This document shows, one piece after another, positions 25,472 to 33,662 of a stretch of DNA of 64,000 nucleotides. Within the stretch, counting starts at the first letter, position 1; every line of letters begins with the position of its first letter. The stretch lies in NCBI RefSeq assembly GCF_014230145.1, contig NZ_JACHVC010000012.1, forward strand, positions 935,001 through 999,000, read 5' to 3'. The notes under the pieces were generated by a model that searched no databases, had not been told where the DNA came from, and saw only the letters and a program-made list of their open reading frames with translations. The stretch comes from Pelagicoccus albus (GTDB lineage: Bacteria > Verrucomicrobiota > Verrucomicrobiia > Opitutales > Opitutaceae). A program made the translations under genes and the position numbers.

Positions 25472-25801
25472 CTAATACCCTCTATCAGCTTCTTCCAGCA
25501 GCGGATCCACAACCTCCCGGTAAGCTTTAATGATCTGGTCACTACGCTCCAACTCTCTGTGGGCCACTCGAAATTCCGCCGCGAGAAGACCTGCCAATAC
25601 GCAGGTCACGACGAAGACAGTCGCATAAATCGGACGACCCAAAACCGCTTGGATTAGCCCCAGAAATCCAGGCAAATTATCCGCATCCTTGTTATCCGCC
25701 GCCAGTCGAGACCATACCCTTGAGGACAGTCGCGGATGATCCACATCTACCTCTTTCCAGAGATCCAAAGCCTCCTCAAGTTCCTTGTCGTCCTTGTCCA
25801 T
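25472..25801 (-). CDS. Small single-span membrane protein, candidate anti-sigma factor
   Basis: About 109 residues from the ATG at 25801. Residues 1-50 are acidic and probably cytoplasmic (ELEEALDLWKEVDVDHPRLS). One membrane helix lies at about 57-76 (YATVFVVTCVLAGLLAAEF). A short helical periplasmic tail follows. This topology fits small anti-sigma factors, and the gene lies in a run with a Spy-like protein and an ECF sigma factor. I did not recognise a named family, so the anti-sigma role is inferred from layout. Confidence 0.6.
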   Translation of the reverse strand: MDKDDKELEEALDLWKEVDVDHPRLSSRVWSRLAADNKDADNLPGFLGLIQAVLGRPIYATVFVVTCVLAGLLAAEFRVAHRELERSDQIIKAYREVVDPLLEEADRGY

Positions 25802-26062
25802 CAACGATCATTCAAAATGTAAAACCACACAAAACCAGAATACCCGGATTTCACCGTTCTAAAACGGATAAAAACTTACTCTCACGATAGTACAACACCT
25901 GTAGGTTCCAGTCCACTTCGAAGAAAGAGTCTAAAAAGCAACAACTTCTCCGGCACCAGTTCCTACATTTGGCGAATTGATTACTCGTAGGGAGCACGCT
26001 TACTCGCATATGTATGCTACCAGAAATTCCTCAGCCCCCGCAAACCGATCCCTCCCAATCAA

Positions 26063-26536
26063 ATGGATACCCAATTTCTATTCGCCTACGGCACCCTTAA
26101 AAGCGACCAGCCAGAACACTCCATCCATTGCGTGCCTCCCCTCTCAGTCGAGCCAGCAAAAGCGCTCGGGAGCTTGTGGAGACTGAGGGAAGGTTACCCC
26201 ATCCTTCAAGTCGATCCGGAGCAAGCTATCGTAGACGCTTCCTTGGATACAAAAGAGGACTGGATGACCGCCCTAGAATTCTCTCACATGCATGATCCAG
26301 TCGCGAGCGACCAAGGCTATATCGAGGGCGAACTTTTCGAATACCCGCTGGAACCCGGCTCTTTGCGGAAAATGGACGAATGGGAAAATTTCATTCCCGG
26401 CGTCAAAAGCGCCTATCAGAGACGCGTCATCTGGGTAAAAGATTCAGCCGGCAAAGACCGAATCGCGTGGGCCTACATTTGCTATTCACCACCTAATTGG
26501 GCAGTGCTGCTCAATTCGAACTCCTGGCCGGAATAA
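26063..26536 (+). CDS. Gamma-glutamylcyclotransferase-like (AIG2/GGCT) protein
   Basis: A 157-residue cytoplasmic protein with the GGCT-fold opening LFAYGTLKSDQ (YGTL loop) and the later segment YIEGELFEYP, where the Glu is in the position of the catalytic acid, then WENFIPG. The family includes gamma-glutamylcyclotransferases and gamma-glutamylamine cyclotransferases that release 5-oxoproline. Length is normal. It converges with the MBL hydrolase gene with six bases between stops. Substrate unknown. Confidence 0.78.
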   Translation: MDTQFLFAYGTLKSDQPEHSIHCVPPLSVEPAKALGSLWRLREGYPILQVDPEQAIVDASLDTKEDWMTALEFSHMHDPVASDQGYIEGELFEYPLEPGSLRKMDEWENFIPGVKSAYQRRVIWVKDSAGKDRIAWAYICYSPPNWAVLLNSNSWPE

Positions 26537-26542
26537 GCGTGA

Positions 26543-27355
26543 TCAGAACCAGTAGGGTAAACGCCATCGCCAAGGTTGCCCTTTCGCCGCTTCGATAAAG
26601 CGATCCGCTGGCTCGCGTACCGTCTCCAAGCTCAAGCGATAGGTACCGAAATGAAACGGTATCACCTCCTTCGCACCCAAATCGCACGCCGCTTGGCAGG
26701 CTTCCTCTGGGTTCATATGCCGCTTTTGCAGAAACCATTGCGGCGAGTAGGCTCCAATGGGCAACAGGGCCACGTCTATGTTCCGACTTAGTCCAACTTC
26801 GCGAAAATGCGGCCCATAAGCGCTGTCTCCCGTCACGTAAACAGCCCGCGTCCCATCACTCAGTACGAAACCGCAGGCTACGTAGCCCCTTTGCCATGGG
26901 TATCGCCAACCGCCGTGCTTCGCCGCCACAACATCTACGGTCAACCCTCCGATAGAAAATTGATCCCCCATCGCCAAGCCCCTGCTACACTTTTTTAAAT
27001 CACGCGACAGGAAGCCGATCGTTTTGCGAGGGATAAATATCTTTTCCGGAGCTAGCCGCCTTAATGTACCGCTATCCAAATGATCCATATGCCCATGGCT
27101 AATCAGAGCGGCGTCTAAGCCTTCTAGCTTACTCAGATCGGGAATTGGCAAACGACGCGGCATCAGTCCTAACCATTTCTTGAATACAGGATCCACAACT
27201 ATACTCAACCCTCGCCAACGGATCAGGAAACACGCATGACCCAGCCACGCGATCCAAGGGATCTCTGGCTCAATATCATCCCAAGTGATAGGGCTTGCAT
27301 GACCCAGCCTCTCCATGTCCTCCACACCGGAGACGACTTTCCAATTCTTAGCCAT
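26543..27355 (-). CDS. MBL-fold metallo-hydrolase, UlaG/NAPE-PLD type
   Basis: A 270-residue cytoplasmic enzyme. IAWLGHACFLIRW and IVVDPVF open the domain, and ISHGHMDHLD is the HxHxDH zinc site. Later come YVTGDSAYGPHFRE (metal-binding Asp) and VIPFHFGTYRL (final His). This order fits the family with NAPE-PLD and RomA/UlaG-like lactonases or phosphodiesterases. It starts eight bases after the histidine kinase stop, on the same strand, so it is probably the last gene of the long minus-strand operon. Confidence 0.87.
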   Translation of the reverse strand: MAKNWKVVSGVEDMERLGHASPITWDDIEPEIPWIAWLGHACFLIRWRGLSIVVDPVFKKWLGLMPRRLPIPDLSKLEGLDAALISHGHMDHLDSGTLRRLAPEKIFIPRKTIGFLSRDLKKCSRGLAMGDQFSIGGLTVDVVAAKHGGWRYPWQRGYVACGFVLSDGTRAVYVTGDSAYGPHFREVGLSRNIDVALLPIGAYSPQWFLQKRHMNPEEACQAACDLGAKEVIPFHFGTYRLSLETVREPADRFIEAAKGQPWRWRLPYWF

Positions 27356-27363
27356 CGCTTCGT

Positions 27364-28728
27364 TTACCTTGGCTTTCCGAGCGGCAACCGAATCTCAATC
27401 CTAAGTCCACGATCAGGCTTTCGGTTCATGGCCCGAATACTCCCCCGATGTTGAGCTACGATACTTCGGCATAACGCTAACCCCAACCCGGATCCTGGCT
27501 CCTCTGCCCCCACCTGCTCACTATAAAATCGATCAAATATCCTGCACAGCTTGGACTCCTCGATACCTGGTCCTTGGTCTGAGAACCCGATCAACCAATA
27601 CCCATCCTCCAAACTGGACTCGAGCTCTATGGTAGTGCCAGCGTCCGATACTTTTAGGGAATTGGACAAGAGATTGAAAAAGGTATGGCGAATCCACATC
27701 TCGTCGAATGGCACAAGGGAGGCAACCTTCTCTTCGACGACAAAGCTGACGCCTTTATCTTCGCAGAGGGCCTGAGCATCTAGGGCAAAGTCATCAATAA
27801 ACCGACCCACTGAATGCTCCACGATATTTTGCTTTAGCACGCCAGCCTCGGACTTGGAGAGAAGCAATAACTCGTCTACAACTGTACCCAAATTTTCGAT
27901 ATCCTCCAACTGGCCGACCAATTCGTCTCTACCCGCTTCCGAGAAAACATCCTCGGAACCTAGTAAATTCTCTACCCTCAAGCGCAGCAGCGAAAGGGGT
28001 GTTTTCAGCTCGTGCGAGGCATCCGCCGCAAATCGCTGAGCTTGCAATACCGCATTCTCAAGCCGGTCGAAGAGCTCATTCAGAAGCACCGTCATACTGG
28101 CAATTTCGTCCTTGGTTCTCGGAACCTCGATACGTTCGCTCAAATTCCCGATTCCAATCCGACTGGCAGTCTTTTCGATGTTCGCTATTGGGTTAAGAGC
28201 AAGGCGGCTCAGGAAGTAGCCAATTCCAAGGCTTGTCAAAAAGACGAGCCCCAAGATAAGCCCTGCGTACCTGACGAGTTTTTTATTGAGCGTATTCCAC
28301 CCTTGCAAGGAGCTCCCGATGTGAACGACGTATCCAGCTACCTCATACTCTGAAACTCTTAGCCAGCCCAATTCTTCATCGAAAACAGTCACTTCGCTTA
28401 CTCCGTGCACGGTATCAGGCAGATGGTGACCTCCCAAATTGCTACTCGTGAAAAAGACCGAACCGTCTGAGCGCTCGATTTGGAAAAAGTAAAGGGAAGC
28501 GTCGATTTCGGTGTGACTCAAAACGGAACGAATCACCGCTTCGATATCCCCATGTCCAACTTCTTGAATCCGAGGCCCAATCTCCTCGAACTCCTTGTCG
28601 TTGAGATCGTCAATCCCTTCCACATAGCTGCGTTCCAGCATGTATTGTCCGACCAATAGGAAAACGCCCGCCGATAAAGTCGCCGCCAATCCGTACCATA
28701 AGGTCAACCTGAAGGAAATAGACTTCAT
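27364..28728 (-). CDS. Sensor histidine kinase (HAMP, HisKA, HATPase)
   Basis: A 454-residue inner-membrane kinase. Two membrane helices (about 8-28 and about 150-172) frame a 120-residue periplasmic sensor domain. A HAMP linker follows (ALNPIANIEKTASRIGIGNL). The H-box is AADASHELKTPLSLL, with the phospho-accepting His near residue 240. Then come the N-box (HTFFNLLSNSLK), G1 (FSDQGPGIEESKL) and G2 (GSGLGLALCRSIV). It overlaps the response regulator gene by 4 bp. The sensor domain gives no clue to the signal; redox, metal or nitric oxide input would fit the operon but is a guess. Confidence 0.92.
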   Translation of the reverse strand: MKSISFRLTLWYGLAATLSAGVFLLVGQYMLERSYVEGIDDLNDKEFEEIGPRIQEVGHGDIEAVIRSVLSHTEIDASLYFFQIERSDGSVFFTSSNLGGHHLPDTVHGVSEVTVFDEELGWLRVSEYEVAGYVVHIGSSLQGWNTLNKKLVRYAGLILGLVFLTSLGIGYFLSRLALNPIANIEKTASRIGIGNLSERIEVPRTKDEIASMTVLLNELFDRLENAVLQAQRFAADASHELKTPLSLLRLRVENLLGSEDVFSEAGRDELVGQLEDIENLGTVVDELLLLSKSEAGVLKQNIVEHSVGRFIDDFALDAQALCEDKGVSFVVEEKVASLVPFDEMWIRHTFFNLLSNSLKVSDAGTTIELESSLEDGYWLIGFSDQGPGIEESKLCRIFDRFYSEQVGAEEPGSGLGLALCRSIVAQHRGSIRAMNRKPDRGLRIEIRLPLGKPR

Positions 28729-29390
28729 GGCATTGTGTATCCAACGCCTCGTACAGTCTTAATCAGCGGAGGATCGCCATCATCTCCCAAATGCTGTCGC
28801 AGCTTGCGAATATAGACGTCGATTAGGTTGGTCTGCATGTCGTAACGTGCTTCCCAAATACTCTCGCCAATTGCTGTACGCGTCATGACACGACCTTGAT
28901 TTACCATCAGGCATTCCAGCAACGAGTACTCTCGTTTCGTCAATTCGACTGCTCGATCTCCGACCTTAGCGCTATGAGCGAGGAGATCCAAAGTAATGTT
29001 CCGATACTTGAGAACGGTTTGATTCGATTTACCATGCCGTCGCATTAAAGAGCGGGCCCTCGCCAAAAGCTCCTCGAAGGAGAAAGGCTTGGGCACATAG
29101 TCGTCCGCCCCAAAATTCAAGCCATCAACCTTGTCTGCCACAGAGTCCCTCGCGCTCAAAATAACGACTGGCTCTTCGAATCCACAACGCCGCCAATCTT
29201 TGAGGAGATCCAAACCGTCTCCATCTGGTAGTCCTAGATCAAGTACAATCAAATCGTAGCCACCCTCACTCAAAAGATCGTTCGCTTCGGTGCAATTACG
29301 AGCCCACGAAGTGGTGTATGAGTTTTCTTGGAACCCCTTCTCAATATAAGCAGCAACCCGTGCCTCATCCTCGACCACCAATATTCTCAT
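28725..29390 (-). CDS. OmpR/CusR-type response regulator
   Basis: A 221-residue protein: receiver domain with phospho-acceptor Asp51 (DLIVLDLGLPDGDG), acids in VVEDEA and Lys in YVPKPFSF, followed by a winged-helix DNA-binding domain from about residue 125 (LTKREYSLLECLMVNQGRVM, then VDVYIRKLRQHLGD-like, ending TVRGVGYTMP). It is coupled by ATGA overlaps to the cytochrome gene before it and the kinase after it. It probably controls its own operon. Confidence 0.92.
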   Translation of the reverse strand: MRILVVEDEARVAAYIEKGFQENSYTTSWARNCTEANDLLSEGGYDLIVLDLGLPDGDGLDLLKDWRRCGFEEPVVILSARDSVADKVDGLNFGADDYVPKPFSFEELLARARSLMRRHGKSNQTVLKYRNITLDLLAHSAKVGDRAVELTKREYSLLECLMVNQGRVMTRTAIGESIWEARYDMQTNLIDVYIRKLRQHLGDDGDPPLIKTVRGVGYTMP

Positions 29391-30160
29391 TTCACGACTT
29401 TAGTTTCTGCAGAAAGAGTGTTCACAAAAGCTACCAGATCGGCGATTTGCGAGTCGGTCAAATATTCATGCCCCGGCATCGACGTACCTGCCTGTCCGTA
29501 TTTGATAATTCTTGCTAATTGAAGTCGACGATTTTCAGGGGGCAAGGAAAGTGGCACAAATCGAAACGTACCTTGCGTGAAGTTCGTAGGGGCAGGATTG
29601 AAATGCTTTGCTAGCTCGCCATCTCCTCCCCCCGTCGCGCCATGGCATTGCTGGCAGAGCCGACTAAACAAGGCGGCTCCATTTCCTTCATCGCCATCCA
29701 AGTTTTCAGGTTCCCAATCAAATACCGTTTTATACCAATCGGCACCTCTCTTTATCCCCAAAGCTGACAGATAGTCTAGCAAGGCCTCCCCTTCCACAGC
29801 GGCGCCTTCAAATAGATGCTTGTAGCTCGGCATACGGGAATCAGGCGAAACCGCTTGAGGATTGATCAAATGGATACGGTTCCAGTCCCTCGAACGACGC
29901 AACCCAATCGAACTCAAATCTGGGCCTTGTCGACGATTGCCAATCAAAACCGCTCCCTCTGTTTCTTCATCGGGGTCAGTAGCTGGCCCATACGTGAACG
30001 TATCCAGACTACCTGGTCGCGAATACTGCGAATGACAATGAATGCACCCTTCCGCAATATAGACCTCTTCCCCCGCAACTGTCTTTTCGACTGTAGCGAG
30101 GCTGAGGCTCCAAACAGCGGCCGCGATTAAGAGGGACGCGAGGATCAACATTGTTTTCAT
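29387..30160 (-). CDS. Diheme c-type cytochrome with CcoO-like first domain
   Basis: About 257 residues from the ATG at 30160, which overlaps the preceding stop (ATGA). One N-terminal membrane anchor (MLILASLLIAAAVWSLSLA). The first heme motif is CIHCH (Cys39, Cys42, His43) in YIAEGCIHCHSQYSRPG, strongly reminiscent of CcoO of cbb3 oxidases, with candidate axial Met110 in RMPSYKHLF. The second heme motif is CQQCH (Cys169, Cys172, His173) in a CcoP-like cytochrome c domain, with a candidate Met in GTSMPGHEYL. It likely passes electrons to the CcoN-like protein of the same operon. The combination looks like a shortened CcoO joined to one CcoP-type heme domain. Confidence 0.85.
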   Translation of the reverse strand: MKTMLILASLLIAAAVWSLSLATVEKTVAGEEVYIAEGCIHCHSQYSRPGSLDTFTYGPATDPDEETEGAVLIGNRRQGPDLSSIGLRRSRDWNRIHLINPQAVSPDSRMPSYKHLFEGAAVEGEALLDYLSALGIKRGADWYKTVFDWEPENLDGDEGNGAALFSRLCQQCHGATGGGDGELAKHFNPAPTNFTQGTFRFVPLSLPPENRRLQLARIIKYGQAGTSMPGHEYLTDSQIADLVAFVNTLSAETKVVK

Positions 30161-31305
30161 GCAGCAGTTCTCCTGACTAAACGTGCCAACCAAAGATTAA
30201 CCCCTAAACACGCAGCCAAAGCGACCAAGAGAAACAAGTACGGGATCGTCCCTAAATCTCTCGCCATGCCAATACCCATACCTGAAGAAACCCAGCCCGC
30301 TAATGCAAATAGCAAAGCAGCCCGCTTGGCCATAGGCCACTGCCCTTGCATCTCGCCTTGCTTGGCAATACTAGCGACTAAACCAGTAGAGTAGAGGGAG
30401 ACGCCGGATACGTAAAACACAGCTCCTAGCCAAGCGACATCTCTGTATCCTCCAGTCAACCACAGCGATCCTCCGACAAGAAAAAGCATGGCTATGGTGA
30501 GGACTCCAATGAGTCGTCCGCGATCTATCATAACGCCGCTAACTACTCCGAAGAATAAGTGAAAAAGGCCATTCCCCCAAAGGCGATTTGGCGTTCCCCA
30601 AGCTGCCGCTTTCAAACTATCCGTCTCCTGGATTACATAGAAAGCAGCTGAATCGAGCCAGACCAAGAAGAAGAAAAGAACAAGAGTCGGCCCAAAGAAA
30701 GATTTGCCATTCTCCGAACCTGGAACTGGCTCCTCAAATGACTCCATAGCATCCCTTGGCAAGGTACCAACAAGGAAAAGGCCGAGGAGTCCTACTATCC
30801 CACAAAAAGCGCATTGCATAGCGGGACTCATCTGGAAAACCCACGGGAGATTACTGAAAAAATAGGCGAGCCCCGTCCCTACACCAGACCACAAGCCGAT
30901 TTTTGAAGCAGAAATCGTTAGACGCAGAGTGGGAACCACAAAGACGGTCAACATCCCTAGAAAGAGCCCGACGCCAAATCCAACTCCCACGAATACCTCC
31001 AACCTATTCGTCATTGAGCTTATGAAAGCCAAGACAGAACACAGGAAAAAACTCGCTCCTAAAAGAAACCTGTATCTCGTAATTCGATACAACTTCCACG
31101 CCACAAAGCTTCCAAGCAAACCACCGATCCCCATCAAAAGCATCACCGGCTGAAGCCATTCCTTTTCAGCATCCAACTCTTCTATACGATGCAATAAAGC
31201 AAATTGGGCAAAAAGAAGGAAATAGACGAAGGTACAGACAATGACTCCGGTAGCCCCTAAAGTGCTCCGCTTATTGAATCGCCTCCCTATCGGATGACTA
31301 GGCAT
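30157..31305 (-). CDS. Twelve-helix MFS-like transporter
   Basis: About 382 residues from the ATG at 31305, which overlaps the previous stop by 8 bp; a TTG at 31326 would add seven residues. About twelve hydrophobic helices in two halves, with VLFFFLVWLDSAAFYVIQET in the second half. No sugar or drug signature is evident, so the substrate cannot be named. Its place between cytochrome oxidase-like genes suggests transport of a cofactor or metal for the complex, but this is inference only. Confidence 0.7.
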   Translation of the reverse strand: MPSHPIGRRFNKRSTLGATGVIVCTFVYFLLFAQFALLHRIEELDAEKEWLQPVMLLMGIGGLLGSFVAWKLYRITRYRFLLGASFFLCSVLAFISSMTNRLEVFVGVGFGVGLFLGMLTVFVVPTLRLTISASKIGLWSGVGTGLAYFFSNLPWVFQMSPAMQCAFCGIVGLLGLFLVGTLPRDAMESFEEPVPGSENGKSFFGPTLVLFFFLVWLDSAAFYVIQETDSLKAAAWGTPNRLWGNGLFHLFFGVVSGVMIDRGRLIGVLTIAMLFLVGGSLWLTGGYRDVAWLGAVFYVSGVSLYSTGLVASIAKQGEMQGQWPMAKRAALLFALAGWVSSGMGIGMARDLGTIPYLFLLVALAACLGVNLWLARLVRRTAA

Positions 31306-31714
31306 CGCTTCCTCTGGACTTGGCAAGTAGCCAGAATTGGAAAACAGCGAGCCCTAGATCCACGACCGGCACTGAGATCCACGAAGGATCCAGTCGATCG
31401 GTTAAGATCAAGCCTGCCACGGTGGAACCTACACACAAGCGAGCCCAAGCTGTAGCAAACCAAAGAGCTCGCCACTCCGAAACACGACCGCACATTAAAT
31501 TCTTCAAAGCGAAACCGTACAGGCTTCCTACGGCGAAAACGAAGGCCCCGATAAACTGCATGTAGGCAAGCGGCTCCAAATCCGGATTCATCCCCATTAG
31601 CCTGATTGTAAACGCCGGTGCCGTCACCAATAGCACTCCAGTACCGCCATCCATTAGAACCGCGATAATGCAAACCCACAGAGCGATTCGACCTATGCCT
31701 TTTTCTGTATCCAT
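31298..31714 (-). CDS. Small four-helix membrane protein of unknown function
   Basis: A 138-residue protein with four hydrophobic segments (LWVCIIAVLMDGGTGVLLVT, MQFIGAFVFAVGSLYGFAL, WRALWFATAWARLCVGSTVA, VVDLGLAVFQFWLLA). No catalytic motif is visible. It overlaps the CcoN-like gene by 22 bp and the MFS-like gene by 8 bp, so it is a true operon member and may be a small subunit or assembly factor of the heme-copper protein. Confidence 0.75.
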   Translation of the reverse strand: MDTEKGIGRIALWVCIIAVLMDGGTGVLLVTAPAFTIRLMGMNPDLEPLAYMQFIGAFVFAVGSLYGFALKNLMCGRVSEWRALWFATAWARLCVGSTVAGLILTDRLDPSWISVPVVDLGLAVFQFWLLAKSRGSDA

Positions 31715-32982
31715 AACTTACGACACCAAACAAAACTACAACCAAGTAAGAGAGCTCCGCTCAACAGCCTCAGCAAGTAAACAAGCTGGCTCACCGTATC
31801 GAAGAGGAACAACCGCTGGGGATCTTTCCCCTCGATTACACCCTGAGCCATCAGGGCCCCAACAAAAATGAACAATCCAACATTCCACGCCCAAGTTAGT
31901 CCACGAGAACCGAGCGTGTCCGATACCAGCGAGCTTCCTCCCATTTCCGTGAGAATAATCATGTTCAAAGCGCTCACCATGCCTGCCATGGCAAGATGGG
32001 CATGCCCAACCATCGCGTTGGTAAACTTCACCGCTAGCAAAACGTCAGGTAAGAAGAAGACCCATCCACTCACTGCCAGCAATGACCACCAAAAAACAAA
32101 CATGCCGCGCCAAAGCCTGCTGCCCTCTCTCCAAGCAAAACCATTCCAAACCCACGCCACCATGATCGGCCAGATCATCAAGGATCCCAAACCGATAATC
32201 TGATCCCAATCGCTGTTGGAGGCATTCCCGTGCTCGATAAACTGATATAGCGCAATCGAGGCCAGATAGAGGACAGCAAACCAAATAAAGGAGCTTCGCC
32301 CTACTTCTTCTCGTTTTTTTAATCCGAGCACAATCCCCGGAAGGGCCCCCATGAGTACGACGATACTTAAAGTCGAAAGCATGAGAGAGTGCCCAGTTGC
32401 TCCCCCACTGTGAGGATTGACGGGTGGATAGATTGACGCGTCTGATACCCAAAAGAGAGCCCAAGGAACGCATCCCAACATGGCTAAAGCCAATCCATCT
32501 AATGCGAAATCAAGCTTAGATCGCGTCCCCTTGAGATGGGAGAAACGCGGCCACCAACTCCACAGAAGCATCACCCAAACAACCAACAAAGCGACGAGCA
32601 GGTATCTTCTGGAAAATCCACTCCAGTTCAAAAAGGGCTTTCCCGTTACGTCTCCCAACAGCCAAGTAACACCGCCTACAAGCAAGACCGAGCTCCATAT
32701 CCAAAACGACCTCGAACACAGCACAACCCCTCCTTCAACGTGTTTTCCAAACCTAAGAGCGACAAGCCCAAGGCTTGGCATGGAACACCATCCATAGAGT
32801 TGCCAATCCATATGCAAAGGCATCCAGCGTCCGTATCCTAATTTCCCGTACAGATTGCCCAAAGAGGGCCAAAGCAGCAATATAGCGAGCCAAAGGCCCA
32901 CTAGGTTGGCTGCAGCCAGCCAAATGACGCTAAACCAAGCGACCTGCTCCTGAATCTTTTCGACCCTGGCCTGAGAACTCAT
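31693..32982 (-). CDS. CcoN-like heme-copper oxidase family subunit I, unusual CuB site
   Basis: About 429 residues from the ATG at 32982, which has AAGGAG upstream and an ATGA overlap with the ATPase gene. About twelve membrane helices. Heme ligands can be placed by comparison with cbb3 CcoN: His57 in MPLHMDWQLYG (helix II), and His327/His329 in GHAHLAMAGM (helix X). His198 in TGHSLMLS matches the helix VI CuB ligand. In helix VII, where CcoN has the paired CuB histidines after a Tyr, this protein has LYQFIEHGN, so Tyr246 and one His (251) remain but the HH pair does not. It may be an oxidase with a changed metal site, a nitric oxide reductase-like enzyme, or a non-catalytic electron carrier. 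Confidence 0.75.
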   Translation of the reverse strand: MSSQARVEKIQEQVAWFSVIWLAAANLVGLWLAILLLWPSLGNLYGKLGYGRWMPLHMDWQLYGWCSMPSLGLVALRFGKHVEGGVVLCSRSFWIWSSVLLVGGVTWLLGDVTGKPFLNWSGFSRRYLLVALLVVWVMLLWSWWPRFSHLKGTRSKLDFALDGLALAMLGCVPWALFWVSDASIYPPVNPHSGGATGHSLMLSTLSIVVLMGALPGIVLGLKKREEVGRSSFIWFAVLYLASIALYQFIEHGNASNSDWDQIIGLGSLMIWPIMVAWVWNGFAWREGSRLWRGMFVFWWSLLAVSGWVFFLPDVLLAVKFTNAMVGHAHLAMAGMVSALNMIILTEMGGSSLVSDTLGSRGLTWAWNVGLFIFVGALMAQGVIEGKDPQRLFLFDTVSQLVYLLRLLSGALLLGCSFVWCRKLWIQKKA

Positions 32983-33662
32983 AGCTCCTTCACGACGCCG
33001 CTCCGCACTTGGAAAATCCGATCGCAAGCCTCTGCAAAACGCCGCTCGTGCGTAGCCATCACAATGGTAACTCCCTCCTGGCGGGCAGTTTCCTTAAGCA
33101 ACTCGAATACCGTCTCCCCTACTTTTTCGTCTAAGGACCCTGTCGGCTCGTCTGCGAGGATCACCCGTGGCGAGTGCATCAAGGCTCGACAAATTGCGAC
33201 GCGTTGACGTTCCCCACCGGATAATTCCTGTATCCGCCTATCCTTACGATGATCCACCTCTAGGTGCTCAGACAACTTTCGAAAACGCTCTTCGAATACA
33301 GCGCGATCGCCTCCAGTCGCCACGAGAGGAATCATACAATTCTCATATAGAGTCAGGTCCGCAATTAGGTTATGTAGTTGAAAAACGAACCCAACCTTCT
33401 CACGCCGCAAGCGTAGACGATCCTTTTCTTCGGCAGGATCCAATCCATCCACCACAACAGAACCACAGTCTGCAGCATCGAGCCCGCCCATTAAGTGTAG
33501 CAAGGTGGTTTTTCCTGATCCTGATGCCCCCCACAAGGCAACGATCTCGCCAGGATATATCTCTAGCGAAACATCAGCCAGAACCTGAATTTTCCCATCG
33601 TCGAAACTCTTGCACACCTGCGAAACTTTGATGACTGGCGTATCCATTCGTTTGCTACTCAT
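32979..33662 (-). CDS. ABC transporter ATPase, LolD/MacB type
   Basis: A 227-residue ATPase: Walker A WGASGSGKTTLLHLMGG, Q-loop VFQLHNL, signature LSGGERQRVAI, Walker B VILADEPTGSLDE, switch His in MATHERRFAE. These are the features of the LolD/MacB/FtsE branch, which drives FtsX-like permeases that move lipids, lipoproteins or act as mechanical pumps. It overlaps the permease gene (8 bp) and the CcoN-like gene (4 bp). Confidence 0.92.
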   Translation of the reverse strand: MSSKRMDTPVIKVSQVCKSFDDGKIQVLADVSLEIYPGEIVALWGASGSGKTTLLHLMGGLDAADCGSVVVDGLDPAEEKDRLRLRREKVGFVFQLHNLIADLTLYENCMIPLVATGGDRAVFEERFRKLSEHLEVDHRKDRRIQELSGGERQRVAICRALMHSPRVILADEPTGSLDEKVGETVFELLKETARQEGVTIVMATHERRFAEACDRIFQVRSGVVKEL

